DNA of 64,000 bases from Diatrype stigma (Eukaryota; Ascomycota; Sordariomycetes; Xylariales; Diatrypaceae). Location: NCBI GenBank assembly GCA_022225965.2, contig JAKJXP020000132.1, positions 1-64,000 on the forward strand. The letters are read 5' to 3'. The position numbers and the translations under genes were made by a program. Numbering within the stretch: the stretch's first letter is position 1; the number at the start of each line of letters is the position of its first letter. Positions 38,001 to 50,017 of the stretch are shown here, in pieces. The notes under the pieces were generated by a model that worked only from the letters and a program-made list of their open reading frames with translations, was not told the DNA's origin and did not search any database.

Positions 38001-38645
38001 GCCACGTCTCATACTTGGCATATTTATATGACTTAGATGTGCTTTATGACGCTAGGCACGCATCAGTGGACGATCCATAATCATGTAGCTATGCAAGTAG
38101 TTAGCCATGTAATATCGTCGAGGGCCCTGCATATGAGCAGTAGGCAATATAGGTGGCAACTTAATCCAGTATGTCGGTCTACTCGTAACTACATTTCACT
38201 GGGCTGTTAATTATGAAGTCTTCTTGATCGTATCGTCTTTGATAGGCGAACGGATCGTGATAGAAACGTGAACTTTTGTTCATGACGGTGATGCGCAATG
38301 CTATGACTGGCTAACTAGGTAGTCTATCTAGGTGATTGATTACCTGGCCAATCTAGGCAGATTCCGTGCTCCGAAAAAGAAAATCAGAAAAGTCCTGCAC
38401 CCTGTGCTCTATATCCTGCATTTCCTAACCAGGTTGAGAAGTAGGGTGAGAGGTCAAGGTGGGCAAAGTAGGGAAAGATTCCGGTGGTAGGTAGGCGGGT
38501 CGGCGAATTCGTGAATCCCAGCTGTTGAAGATGATATCTGCCGCTCCACTGCATCTTCAAGGTATGTCGAGTCGTCGACTGACCAAGGTAGCCTAGCCAG
38601 CTCACGAACCAACCATCCAGCCAACCAAAAGAGGGCTTACTCAAT
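35095..38645. other. 3.5-kb AT-rich intergenic region carrying a transposon
   Basis: 3' flank of TOP1 followed by AT-rich, gene-free sequence. The only structured item is the hAT-like element at 37223-37830. Short frames at 35124-35786 and 37396-37784 have no recognisable content. Confidence 0.6.
37223..37830. mobile_element. 608-bp non-autonomous hAT-superfamily DNA transposon (MITE-like)
   Basis: Begins CAGGGTGTCACGCAACG and ends with the near-complement CGTTACGTAATACCCTG, giving imperfect terminal inverted repeats of about 22 bp. The differences between the repeat arms in the first 20 bp are all C/T or G/A transitions. It is flanked by an exact 8-bp duplication, ATTCCTTC, at 37215-37222 and 37831-37838. 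A CAGGG terminus plus 8-bp duplication is the hAT hallmark. TGCAAC/TTGCAAC motifs recur in the subterminal 120 bp on both sides, as is usual for transposase binding. The interior is AT-rich with A-runs and a 110-codon minus frame (37396-37728) that resembles no transposase. It must have been mobilised in trans. Confidence 0.85.
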
Positions 38646-39607
38646 TTAAGCCTCACCGTCCTCCAACTTCATAACGGCCTCGCCCTGGTCCTCGTCCTTC
38701 TTGACGACGGCACCGGCACCAGCATCAGCATCGGCAGCGGCGACACCATCACCAGACTCGTCGGCAGCGGCAGCAGCAGGGATAGCAGCAGCCTTCTTCT
38801 TGCGGGCGACTCTGGCACGCTTCGAGGACGGGGTCGCCTCCACGTCGTCGTCATCGTCGTTGTCCTCGCCCTTGATCGCGCCTCCAGCGGCGGCGGCAAT
38901 GGCGGCAGCAGCGCCCTTGCGCTTGCGGGCGGAGGAAGCAGGGGTGCCGGTACCGGCAGCTCGGCCTCTGCCTCTGCCCTTGGCGGGGGAGGGGGTGGCG
39001 GGGGCGTCCTGCTGGTCGTCCTCGCCGCTGGCGGCGGCGGAGGCGTTGATCTTCTTCCGGATGCTGACCATGAGGTTGCTGACGCTGCGCGGGTTGGAGT
39101 AGTTGGTCAGGCGCGCGAGCTTGTCGAGGTCGAGCTGTTTTTTGGGGCGGAAGGAGAGAGGAGGAGGTTCGTTAGTTTGACTTTTCCCATTACTGGTAGA
39201 TAGACATGAATAGAGAGGGGAGAGATCACGAGTGTGTATGGGATCATAGGTGTATGTATGAATCTGTACATGTGTACATGGGAGGCAGGCATTACTGGGA
39301 GGGGACAGCACTGGATGGGTGGACAGACAGATCAAAAGGGAGGTAGATGTTAAGGTCAAACGGGTGGCAGATATGTAGATGGCAAGTGGACGGATTTGTT
39401 ATCTGGTTGGGTCATCGCAATAGTCGCGACGTGAAGTGAGGTAGGTGACGATGGCACGGTGCAGTGCAATGCGACGGCGACGTGACTTACCTCGGGCTGG
39501 GACTTCATGCACAGCCAGGACTTGGCGAGAACCTCGTTCTCACGCTCGGTGAGCAGGGCCGGGGCCGGGGCCGCCTTGCCGGCCTTCTCAGTCTTCTCGG
39601 TAGACAT
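38646..39607 (-). CDS. Small basic nuclear protein of unknown function (201 aa)
   Basis: Two exons on the minus strand, 39607-39491 and 39134-38646, with a 356-nt intron (GTAAGT donor, AACAG acceptor) and clean phase. Residues about 18-70, LTERENEVLAKSWLCMKSQ then LDLDKLARLTNYSNPRSVSN and VSIRKKINA, form a compact helical domain that looks helix-turn-helix-like and probably defines a conserved fungal family whose name I do not know. The rest is low-complexity: an AT-hook-like KGRGRGRAAG, two basic clusters (SARKRKG, SKRARVARKKK) that look like nuclear localisation signals, an acidic EDNDDDDDVE stretch and Ala-rich segments. A chromatin-associated role is an inference from this composition. 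No signal peptide or TM segment. Confidence 0.8.
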
Positions 39608-42221
39608 GGTGACGAGTCGTGAGGATGATGGATCAATTCCCAGACGGAAAGTTGAAGATGATGGATGGTGTGATACTGAAGTCGTTAGCTATGAAAGTGC
39701 GATTGGTTCAAGGGCTTCTGGGTCGGGAGGTTGGAAGATCTTGCTCTGAAGGCGAGGGTGTGAGGGTGTAAGGGTATGAGGGTGTGAAAATTTGTACCTG
39801 GGCATGTGTGTGTGCGCACGCGTAGAAACCCGATGCGAGTTGAGTAGAATAAATGGTAGGTACTCAGGGGACGAAGATTGAACTGGTCGTACGTAGGTCA
39901 CAGAGAAGACGGGAAACAAGTAGGCAACGACTTGGAGGAGGGATGTCCTGTTGCTAGGCAGAAGGTGGTAGATATGCTAACGGACGGCAACGACCTGTGC
40001 AATGGACGACCTGTGCAATGGGGTTGGATGGTTGGGTAACGACTTACTTCACTTCGCTCTCTTTAGAATGCTAGTACTGCAGTAGCAGATTGCTGTAGCA
40101 GCAGATAGTTGTTGACGACTTTGTCTCCTGCGATTGATTAGTTGGTACCGGGGAAGAAGTGACGTGAAGAGATGCGGATTCACAATCGTGCACGCCGAGC
40201 AGTTGACGATTGCTGTTTGTTATGCAGCGTGCGTGTTGCAGCGTGTTGCAGCGTGTTGCGGCGAGGTGCTTTTTTGGATAAGAGTTGGCGCCAAGGAAGA
40301 AGGTCGCTCACTGTATTTGTAGGTACCCAGTAAGGTGGTATGGGATCTTGGTTTAGGGCGAAGACAGGTCAAGATGTGTCTTGTCCAAAGAACCTCAGGT
40401 ACTAATTTTTGCTCGAGGCAGTTACGTACGCAGGTACCTGAAAGTGAATACCGATATATGAGAATGAACCAATCAGATAGGGTTCGACACTGAGGCATTC
40501 GGGTTCGCTAATCATATAAGAAAGGGCAGAAAGGGCAAAAAGAATGTATTATTATTCGGAAGTGCCATTAGGTGGAACGCAAAACCATATCCGAATAAGC
40601 ATCTACCGATGCCTTCGATTCGATACTGACTGCAGCACGAATACCAAATCTAAGCAAGCTATCTCTTATGCTATCCCTCGAGATTCCCCTCGACGGGGCC
40701 CCCAACATCAAGCGCAGCAAACCCTCCATCTCTCCTGGCTTCTTCGGACCAAGAAACCTTCGACCTTTCGGGACTATGAAGCCAACGATCCTAGCTTTGT
40801 AGGTATTGGTCATATTGCCATGGCCTGCTTTGTCTTGGTATGTTTTCACGTCGATATATGCCTGTAGCATACGAGCCTTATGACCCATGACATAGACAAC
40901 TGTAATCTGGATCGGAGTTAGCTAACCGGTAAGAGGTAGACAGTATGATAGAACGAACGCTCTTGGTTGTTATAGGATAGCTGGTCCTCAATCTGACTTT
41001 ACGATTCTCGCTTGCATCTCCCAATAATAAGATGTGTGGGGGACCGCTTCTTCTCGCATATAAGGTGTATTCCGCCTACTCCATAGACAGTCCTGTAATC
41101 CCTCGCTTAAGGTCCGAGCCTACATTATTCGACACAGTATTGTTAGTTAGGCAGCGTATCAACAAGCTGTTGTTGCTTTACCGACTCCCATATTTACAAG
41201 TATCCGTCCCATCTACCAGAGGAGATCACACCCTTCATAAGATAGTTCAAGGCCGAATGAATGACTGATGACTCCCCACAACGTTCTGTGTCGATTTTCT
41301 GACATACACCAGGGTCATCTTGATGATACCCCTTCTTGAGATCCGCCAGCTTCGCGGACTCCAAGGGAGTGATGAACCAGGTTTCCTTGCTAAGGTCTCT
41401 CTTTTCAAGACTTAGCTTGGCACATCGGATTCTCAGCTCTTTGAATAGGGGGCGTCCTCAATGTTACCTGACTCGAGGAAAACGATCTTAGTACCGATGA
41501 ATCTGAAGCATCGGGAAGGGGGGGGGGGGAATGTTGCGCCATAATGGCAAAATGGTAGGGCTGAGTAGGTAGCTAGGGCTGAGGCGCTGGCTGTTGGATT
41601 AGAATGGATGTGCTCCTGAGGGAACGAATGTGTGTCTGAGTGTCCTTGCGGGAATGAATGTGTCCTTGAGGGAGATGGCGGTAGCTTTGTGGAAACTATG
41701 GGAAGGTACTTTGTCTGTGAACAAGGACGTGGAATAGTGAATGTCAGCCATGGCTTGCTATGAAAGGCGGGTACGTCTGGGTACACTTCAATCGCAGTTG
41801 GCTCCTGCCGCGCAACTGGCACGGAATGTGACCCACAATTGGAAGGCTGAATAGGGGCTAGCCAATCAAATCGATTCAGTCCGTCACATATAACATGGCC
41901 ATGTTAGCTATCCGGGTAGCTACATACTGCCCCGTACCTACTAGGTAAAGTATGCATGCATATTGGATCTGAGCCTATCATTGAATTGAGGAAAGAAAAC
42001 AAGTGAAAAAGACGAGTTCAATCTCTTTAGATGAGGAAGCTCCTGATGAGGGGCTTGTCAATTGTTGGATTATGAATTGACGATAGCGAGCCCCTCTCTC
42101 CCAGTTGTCACCATTGGCTTCACCCCTTCATTTCTTCAATGTAACCACAGAGGCTGTCTCCCCTTCTCCATCATATGATTGTTTTCTTCATCGCTTTGCA
42201 GCCATCACATTACAGTTCCCA
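39608..42221. other. Intergenic region containing a coding-like remnant
   Basis: Promoter of the small nuclear protein gene near 39608-40300, a GCAGCGTGTT tandem near 40226-40260, the remnant at 40568-41448 described separately, a run of ten G at 41520 and GAATGTGT-type repeats near 41600-41670. Nothing else supported. Confidence 0.55.
40568..41448 (-). pseudogene. Unrecognised protein-coding remnant or uncalled spliced gene
   Basis: Two pieces on the minus strand look coding. Piece A, 41448-41194, is an open 85-codon frame beginning LFKELRIRCAKLSLEKRDLS and continuing KETWFITPLESAKLADLKKG; it has no ATG at its start and ends in a stop. Piece B, 40899-40568, follows a textbook intron end (GCTAAC branch, TTACAG acceptor) and reads YVMGHKARMLQAYIDVKTYQ and on for about 110 codons. 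Between them is a second acceptor-like site (CTAACTAAC then TGTAG, about 41120). I could not join the pieces into one frame with good donors, and I do not recognise the family. A decayed gene or a divergent small-exon gene are both possible. Confidence 0.4.
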
Positions 42222-42982
42222 TCACGAAACCGGCCGTCGACCCAGAGTCCGCCGCTGCCGCTGCCCTCGCCAAAGCGCGTGCCCGACGTAGCTGCAGATG
42301 GCAGCGGCGCACAGCGCCCACGGCACGAGACCGAGTACGACGGCCTCGGCGCTGTAGCCGAGCCCCCCGACGCCCACGCACGCCGCCCACGCCGCCCACG
42401 CCGCGAACACGGGCCCCTGGCAGACGTCGCCGCGGTCGCGGCGCCGGTGCGTCCACCACGAGAGGCTGCAGCCGAGCGCCAGGCAGGCGCCGAGCATGAG
42501 GGTGCCTGAGGGGCGGGTGAGGTTGTCGAGCAGCGGGGATCGCGGGTATGGGGATTGTGGCAGGGGTAGAGGTATGGGTAGGGATAGGGGTAGGGCGGCG
42601 GCTGCGGCGGCGGCCTCTGCCGTTGTGGGTCCGGGAGAAGGAGGTGGGGCCTGCTGATGGATAACGAACCTATGTGTCAGATCATTTGATTTGGGCGCGG
42701 GGGAGAGGGGGTTGTGAGCTCGCGTATGTTTCTTTTTATCTTCTTTCCTCTTGGTGTCGATGGGGAATAATGGGATGAACAAACATGATCGCTTATTAGT
42801 GCGAGGGCACCCACCTGCATTGCGCACAGTACGTAGGATGTGCTAACGACGCTGCCGACGATGGCAGGGATGAGCCCCGCCAGCTCCGAGAGTACCCTCA
42901 GCGGCCCGCCGCCGGCGCGGAGGATCGGCTGGCCCTCCTCCTCATACTCTGACAGAAGCGGTGAATGGCATGAGCGTGACAT
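42222..42982 (-). CDS. Probable small multi-pass membrane protein, function unknown
   Basis: Two exons on the minus strand, 42982-42815 and 42650-42222, with a 164-nt intron (GTGGGT donor, CAG acceptor) that joins YVLCAMQ to APPPSPG in phase; 198 aa with the chosen ATG. Hydrophobic segments are LAGLIPAIVGSVVSTSYVL, SGTLMLGACLALGCSLSWW and two adjacent stretches within FAAWAAWAACVGVGGLGYS and AEAVVLGLVPWALCAAAIC, suggesting three or four TM helices. A Pro/Ala-rich loop lies after the first and the C-terminus is basic. The frame is open upstream to 43111, so the start is uncertain. I recognise no family. GC-rich codons and the clean splice support a gene, but this is one of the weaker models. 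Confidence 0.45.
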
Positions 42983-45900
42983 CGGGACGAAGGCTGGGCC
43001 ACCATCTGCACTAGAATTGTCGAGCTTATTCCAACAGCAGCGAGTCGATATATGGAGGCAGCCGGCTGTACCATGCATGAGCCATGAAGTTTGCATTGAG
43101 GACGACCTCACTCAGAAGCACGACCCGGGCGCTACTCGATTTGTATACACGAGCTCGCGCCAAAAACCCACCCCTTGAAGCCGGCGAGGCTGCAGTGCCG
43201 AATGTGGCTATCCGATTTATTTGAAATGATGCTCCTTGCTGATAGCAACCCAATTCGGCAGTTCGGGCGATCACCTCTGGCAATAACACCAGTATTGGGC
43301 GATTATTCCCCTGCATCTCTCATCTAGAAAGAGTCCCGGCGCTAAACAACCCCGAGCCGGCTCGGCGAGGTTCGCTTGTAGTACGTCGGGAGGGGTTAGC
43401 TGATTGTCGGCCATGTAACCTGGCTGCCCGGGTGAAAGCCCGTCTTTTGATGCCCAACAAGGCGCAGCCACCCCCAAAGATCCCGGTTGTCTTGTTATTC
43501 GCAATAGGCAGACTGCAAGGCTGGATCGCACGGACATATCTACCAATTAGACCGGTGCGAACCATGGCAGGCTGATGAGGCGGCTACTACTGCATGGAAG
43601 GCAGTCCGTGATCGAGTAAGCACTTATGCACTTCACGACGAATGTGGACTTCCGAGTGGCATCAAGAGCTCGCCGAACACGATCTGATCGGGTTTGAATG
43701 CATGAACCAGTTAAGAAATAGGCCTCTTCACTAGTACGCGAACCATTCAAATGGGGTGCCTTATGTTCACCGGGCAGGGGGGTTTCACATTTCGAGCTTC
43801 GGCGGAGGGATACAATATTGACGAGGGACACCTAGGACGACGAATTTCCGGGTACACCCCGTGCCCTTCCATATATGAACGGTTCGTCACAGACTTGAGT
43901 TCTTTTCCATTTTGCAGCCCAACTTCATTCAAAACCGGGACTGGAAATAGTGACCGAGCCACACAAAGGGAGATCGCCGTCAGCTTTACCATAAAAATTT
44001 GGGGAGCAGCAGTAGGCCTGAGGGCCACATCGTCACCATGTTCGACCTGTCAAATTATCAGCGAACCAAAATCAAGGAAGCTACCAGTCGTATGTCACTG
44101 GGCACGATGGTGTCTAGCTCAGCACTGTTTCCAATATTTGGTAAAGAAGGCGAAGTTCTCAGAAACTTGTAAGGAGCACAAGCCCTTCTTGTATGTGGTG
44201 TTCCATATTGACTGTTATAGTGCCCTCTTCATATTCGTCGCTTCGACTGTGACATTCCACGTCATGAACCGAAAGTTAATCGCCAGGTTAGTATACTGCA
44301 CGACATAGAAGCCTCACCACTCATGAGATACAGATACGTTCTACACGCTATAGCTATCACGCTCATACCGACTTTGCTGCTTGTCCTACACCAGGACATA
44401 TGCCTGGAGACCATTGCAAGGCGTTCTCCTATGTTCGTAGCATCGCTAAGCCTGACAGCCGTCGGCTTGGCGAGCAGCCGTGGAGATTATCCGGAGATTG
44501 GCCGTGTACCAGAGGATTTGCCTATGAAAGTTGCCATTACAGGATTCCGGCCAGGAATGACCCAGGAACATGTCGAGAAACTGCCAGTCTTGCCACTTGG
44601 TCTACTGGACTTGACGGTCTCTCATATGGAAAGAGACAAGAGCCTAAGAGACCACTTGAGTACCCACTCCTCAAGTATTTCTCTGTCGCAGAGCGGCAAG
44701 CTCAACCCTAAATCAGAGTGGGATTCTCTCACACGAGGATTCTTTCGGCCCATATCAGACACAGGCGACATTGTCGTACCTGATCTCGCAGGACTTGAGT
44801 GACGGGCAACATCAGAGTTCAGATCCAGCCTGCTTGACTGCCAGCAGATCCACTGATGCCATATGTTGATTCCAAGGATTCCAAGGATTCCAAGGATAGT
44901 GCCCATGGAATGGGTGCCCGAAGGTCGTCTTCGATGCACACCTTCCCTCTCTCTCTCTTTCTTTCTCTCATTAAAGACCACGGCCATTTTTATCGGGAAA
45001 GTTTTATGATCGGTTTGCCATTGTTACGGGATATATAATAATTCAGGATACATGGTGGCCGTCCCACTGGGAACCCTGCTCGGAACATCCTCAAGCGCGG
45101 ATGTACCAGGGAGAATGTACCTCTGCATGATCATTATACAGGAAACCATCATTGTCGACGTTATCCTGTGACATTGGCTTGGACAGTCTTGTTAATCGTT
45201 GTTGGGCCTGCTCGCTGGACGTTTAACATGGACCGGATACCGGGAAAGCGTAATCAGGGGCAAGCAGGAACAAGGTGTCCAACAGCGCTAGATGGGGTAT
45301 CAATGAGAATTCTCCTTTTCACACGGGTCCTCGGCATGGGCGTTCCGGCTTTAACGCCGTTTTTGCGGATTGATTGGGCATCAGATATCCCACGATAGAG
45401 AACGGAGCAATCGCACCACAAGGGACAACCGTTGCTATTTGACGCGAATCGTTAAGTCCCATGGAAGATGCGTCCATCCAGAGCACCACGCTTGCGGGGC
45501 TTTGCTGGCAGACCAACTAGGGATGGCTTGAGAGACGAGGCCTGAAATTTGGATGCTTGGAAATGAAGCGGTGATTCCAAAATGCCCGGTGTTATATTTC
45601 CTAGGCGTATGCACACAGATGAAATATCTACTCGACACCGCCTACAGGTGATGAATGCGACAAGACGGCCACGAGTTGCCGGCTCGTTTGTAACGATGGG
45701 AGTTGGAGTTGAGTTGGTCCAAGTATGGGCTCATATGTATTGGATGTTGGGGCTTAACTATACGAAGTCTCGACCAGCTTGAAGTAGCCCAGCCACCCGA
45801 TTTAGGCCGCGAAGACCTGGCACTAGCCACAATCAGACCCGACTTTAAAGACGTAAGCCAGGCAACTTGACAATGCAACTGGCGGATGCAGTGATGCCCC

Positions 45901-46846
45901 GCCACCCCGCTAAATTGCCTTGCCGCCTTTGTCTCCACCAGCTAAAGGCAGCTAAAGAAGTTTCGAGTCTCGGCCCAACCACCGACTTATCAGGAATCGG
46001 ACAGGGGGCCAGGAGGCTTCACCTGAACAACACTGGCCGGCCAGCACACACCTACAGCGTTTATATACACCTGCATGCTGCATGCTACCTCACTGCATAC
46101 CGCACACGAAGGCACACGCATATATACTGCGTACAGTATGTTGCTTGGCTCAGAATGTAACGAGCGCCTGATCGATCTCCTGACCTAGGCCAACTTGACC
46201 TGCCCGGACTTGCCTGGCTGGGCTGGCGGGCGCTGTCTGTTGGCTCGAGTTCGTCCTACGGATCTGGCCCGATCATGCACAATCTCTGTCCTGCCCATGC
46301 TCCTTGAAAGGCCCGGCGCTAGTGCCGGTTTCCGTGTCGGATATGACGACAACGCGTAATAGGTCGGTCAAGTTCTGCGATGAACAATAAAAGGGTGGTT
46401 GGACACCCGCATCTCATAAGCCCTTTCGCCCATCCTTGCCATGCCGCCGAATGTAACTGAACGTATCGTGTCGTCTTCCCCTCTTGCTCACCATCTATCC
46501 TCTATCGTACATACCCAGCCTGCATACTCGACGGGCGTTGAAAGTTCAATCCCATTGTAATATCTCGCGGGTTAAGGCATTCCGCCCATTTCATCTTGGC
46601 GATCATCCTGCAGGAGTCAAGATCAACGACCGGGTTAGCTGCATCTACCCTTTTGATTGCCTGCCTGCCTGTCCTGTCCGTCCCATTGTGAATCACGCGG
46701 AACTCATCAACGGCGCTTCGACTTGGGTTTCACGGTACTAGTTAGCAGTCGAAGCAACGGGACCTCTTGACTGAGGTGCTCTTGTCCCTGCTTTCGCATA
46801 CATAACACTTTCTCACACATATCTCATACACACATAACCAGAGGCG
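42983..46846. other. 3.9-kb region without a supportable gene
   Basis: Several frames of 90-185 codons occur (minus near 43271-44028, plus 43751-44308 and 44323-44802), but none has family motifs, a convincing splice pattern or codon bias. The plus frame at 44323 starts with a hydrophobic signal-like stretch and is the best residual candidate. The last 500 bp before 46847 are the promoter and 5' UTR of the CRH gene. Confidence 0.45.
44868..44897. repeat. Tandem 9-mer GATTCCAAG, 3.3 units
   Basis: Three exact copies plus GAT. Followed by a CT-rich CTCTCTCTTTCTTTCTCTC stretch near 44946. Confidence 0.85.
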
Positions 46847-48450
46847 ATGGTCTCCTGTGTACGGAGAGTTGCCGCGGCTGCAGCTGCAGCCACGGCTCTG
46901 TTGTCGGGCCAAGCAGCGGCCCAGACATACTCATCATGCAACCCTTTGCAAGCCAGTATGTTTCAGCCTATAAGCCACAGCTCGTCTGTCTCTGTGCTGC
47001 TTTCCCAACCGCTAACCCACAACCAGCATGTCCCGCAGATACCGGTCTCGGCATGGCCATCGACGTCGACTTCACCCAGGGCGAGGTCAACTCCTTCCAA
47101 TCGTCGGGCGGCACGGTGAACTACGGCTCTGACGGCGCGACCTTCACGGTCTCCAAGAGCGGCGACGCGCCGCAGCTCACGTCCGTCTTCTACATCATGT
47201 TCGGCCGCGTCGAGATCACTATGAAGGCGGCCCCCGGCGCCGGCATCGTGTCCTCTTTCGTGCTGCAGTCCGACTGCCTCGACGAGATCGACTGGGAGTG
47301 GCTGGGCTCCGACCCGGGCGAGGTCCAGAGCAACTACTTCGGCAAGGGCATCACGGCGTCGTACAACCGCGGCCAGTTCCACCAGCAGGCCGGCACCCAG
47401 GACAACTTCATCACGTACGTCATCGACTGGACGAGCGACCGCATCGTGTGGACCGCCGACGGCACCGTGCTGCGCCAGCTCGGCTCCGGCGACGCCGAGC
47501 AGGGGCAGTACCCGCAGACGCCCATGCAGGTCAAGTTCGGGGCATGGGCGGGCGGCGACCCGAGCAACCCGCAGGGCACGATCGACTGGGCGCGAGGGCC
47601 GACCGACTACACCCAGGGGCCCTTCAGCATGTACGTCAAGGACGTCAAGGTCACCGACTACAGCACCGGCTCCTCGTACACCTACGGCGACACCTCGGGC
47701 ACCTGGCAGTCGATCCAGGCCGCCGGCGGCTCGGTCAACGGCAACGAGGGCAACGCCGGCGTGCTGACCACCACGGCTGTCGCTGCGGGCACTACCTCGA
47801 CCGCCGATGCCAACGTGCCAGCTGGCGGCATTGGGGGTTCGTCCACCACCAGCTCCGGCTCCTCCAACTTGCCGGACGGTTGGACGATGACGTCGGAAGG
47901 GAAGATCGTGCCGATTGGTAGCTCTTCCATAGTGAGTATGTTTAATAGCGAGCCCTTTGCCCACCCCTCCCCATGTCGCGTTATGTTTGTGTCTTGCCAA
48001 GCTCGGACAGCTAACAATACGTGCTCACAGCCCCCCCTTGCTACGCCATCCTTGCCATCACGCTCAGCGCCACGGTCGCAAGCACCTGGAGGTTCTGGCG
48101 TTGAGACCATCACCACGTTCGACAACAAGGGGTCCCTGACCACGATGACGGTCCCCGCGGGCTTCGCCACCATGCCCAAGAGCTACGACGACCAGGGCTT
48201 CCAGATCTTCCCTACGGTAACTGCTGCTACTGCTGCTACTGCTACGACTCCTCCTGCTACTTCTGCATCCCCGAGCTCGCCGACTGAAAGCGCCGATGCC
48301 GGGGATGATGCCGGTTCCGAGGGCGGCGGGATGAGCCCCTGGGACGCCCTGCCCGGCGGCGGAAACGGCGTCGCCCCAGCTCCGAGATTGCTCGGCTCTG
48401 TGGGCATGGGCATGAGCCTGGTCTTCGCTGCGCTGTACATTATGTTGTGA
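46847..48450 (+). CDS. GPI-anchored cell-wall transglycosidase, CRH family (GH16)
   Basis: Crh-type enzyme expected to crosslink chitin to beta-1,3/1,6-glucan at the cell surface. Three exons, 46847-46955, 47027-47931 and 48031-48450; introns of 71 nt (GCTAAC branch) and 99 nt; 477 aa. An Ala-rich signal peptide runs to about residue 25 (cleavage near AAAQ). CNPLQ, joined by the first intron to ATCPADTGLG, starts the mature domain. The GH16 active site DEIDWEWLG is at about 121-129, with SNYFGKGITASYNRG after it and WTSDRIVWTADGTVLRQL as the second conserved block. A Ser/Thr/Gly-rich linker leads to a hydrophobic end (GSVGMGMSLVFAALYIML) behind small residues, fitting a GPI signal. Intron 2 is 99 nt with no in-frame stop, so both retained (510 aa) and spliced forms are readable. 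Codons are strongly GC-ending. Confidence 0.93.
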
Positions 48451-50017
48451 ATTGTATCAATACCATGTACATACGATTACGTCACACCGGTGTTTTATCG
48501 TTGTTGTTTTTTTCGGACTACACCGAATCTGAGATTTTTTGGGATTGGCATGGCGCATACGGTAGACTATGAGCACAGGAACGACCGGAAATCGGAACGG
48601 ATATTTCCATATATAGATCACAGCATTGCATGGATGAAGGGAGCGATTGCTCTGGACGGAACGACGGACGATGATGTTTACTAGACGAGAGCATGAACAT
48701 GCGCGCAGGGGAATAAAAGAAGGAACGAAGCAATTACCTGGTTATGTACTTACCGATTATTTAGAGGTACGAGACTTTGGCTGACATAGCGGTCTAATAT
48801 GAGCAATCATGACCTACCTAGTATCTATCTACCAGTTCATCATCTTAAAACTGTTGAGGTTAGAAACATTGACTGCGCTTGTGGTTCACCTTTGATGCGG
48901 CCCCTGTACGTCGTAGCTAGAATAAAGTGCATTAGGTACGAAAATTGATTACCTAATACTGTAGGTCACTTGGCACCCCTTATAGGAATATAGCTAGAGC
49001 TCTTTTACCCCTTTTGCATCACTTCATACCTAGTTACTCAGCCTTTCACTGCCTACCTATAGTTCTTATATGGGTTTACCGTAAGAACTCTAGGTGGTTG
49101 AATGACTTGATTTGATACTGTCACTATAGGTAATTATGCTGATACTCCCTCAGCCCCTGAGCAAAACCATATAGGCAACGTGTCTTGCATGTCCAGAGAG
49201 ACGGTGTCGATGAATGCGATGAATGGACAGCCAAGGAACTCCACAATGCATGCTATGGGGTATTACATATTTATTTGCCATTGCTTGGTAGTTAGCATAT
49301 TTATCATTTGCTGTCTTGTATACATAGTAGACATACTGTCAATACACGTGCATTAGGTCAGTGAGACCCATCAACTTCTTGGCTGAAGCAACTTGGCCAA
49401 AGCCCAACCCGCTCCCAAACCAGTTGACCGAAACAAACAACGTCGGGGCGTCTACTTAGGTAATTACTCTAGAGTCTAAGTACTGCATCACGGTGCCTCC
49501 TTGTGGGAGTACACTCATTGAGTCACTCAGCTGACGTTGTAGCAGTGCCCTAGACCCCGACAAGAACCATAGTAAACCAATAATATGGCACAATTGATTT
49601 GTTTGTAGTCATAGCCCGTAGCTGCCGCCGATCCCGTGGTTGCTGTTATCAAGACAGCCCTTGACAGCAAAGGGATGGGAACGGCTAGAACCGGGGCAAG
49701 GGCCCACTAGCCACCGCTATCGCAGCTGCGTCACGCCTTACTGCTATGACTTATCTACATACATGGCAGCTGCATGGGTACTTACCTGCCTATACTCCTG
49801 TACTTCTAGGTAACGTCTGCCTTCCATAATAACCCTCCACGGGGTTGCGGAAGTTGCGACAAGGGAGACGAAGAACAACACGATTGATGCACCTTTTGAC
49901 CCCTAGCACGCTCATGTTAGTTTGCTTGTGGCATACCATTTTCCATTTTCCATTTTCCGTTTTCCATTTTTGACGGTTCGTTTAAGTCGAACCCTCTGCT
50001 TGTTCTAGAGAGGCACA
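48451..50017. other. Intergenic, CRH gene to aminotransferase
   Basis: AT-rich sequence with CCTAGTATCTATCTACC-type motifs. A CCATTTT tandem lies close to the next start codon. No coding frame with content. Confidence 0.6.
49936..49970. repeat. Tandem 7-mer CCATTTT, five units, upstream of the aminotransferase
   Basis: Four exact units and one variant CCGTTTT, ending 47 bp before the ATG, so within the 5' UTR or core promoter. Confidence 0.85.

Noticed and set aside
43747..44028. 93-codon minus-strand frame that might be a small secreted protein
   Set aside because: The putative signal peptide is weak and the frame overlaps an equally good plus frame.
44323..44802. 159-codon plus-strand frame with a hydrophobic N-terminus
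   Set aside because: Could be a secreted protein, but there is no homologue I can recall, no codon bias and no supporting splice sites; left as an open region.
46963..48000. 345-codon minus-strand frame opposite the CRH gene
   Set aside because: Antisense shadow of GC3-biased codons; low-complexity Arg/Val/Asp content and no family signature.
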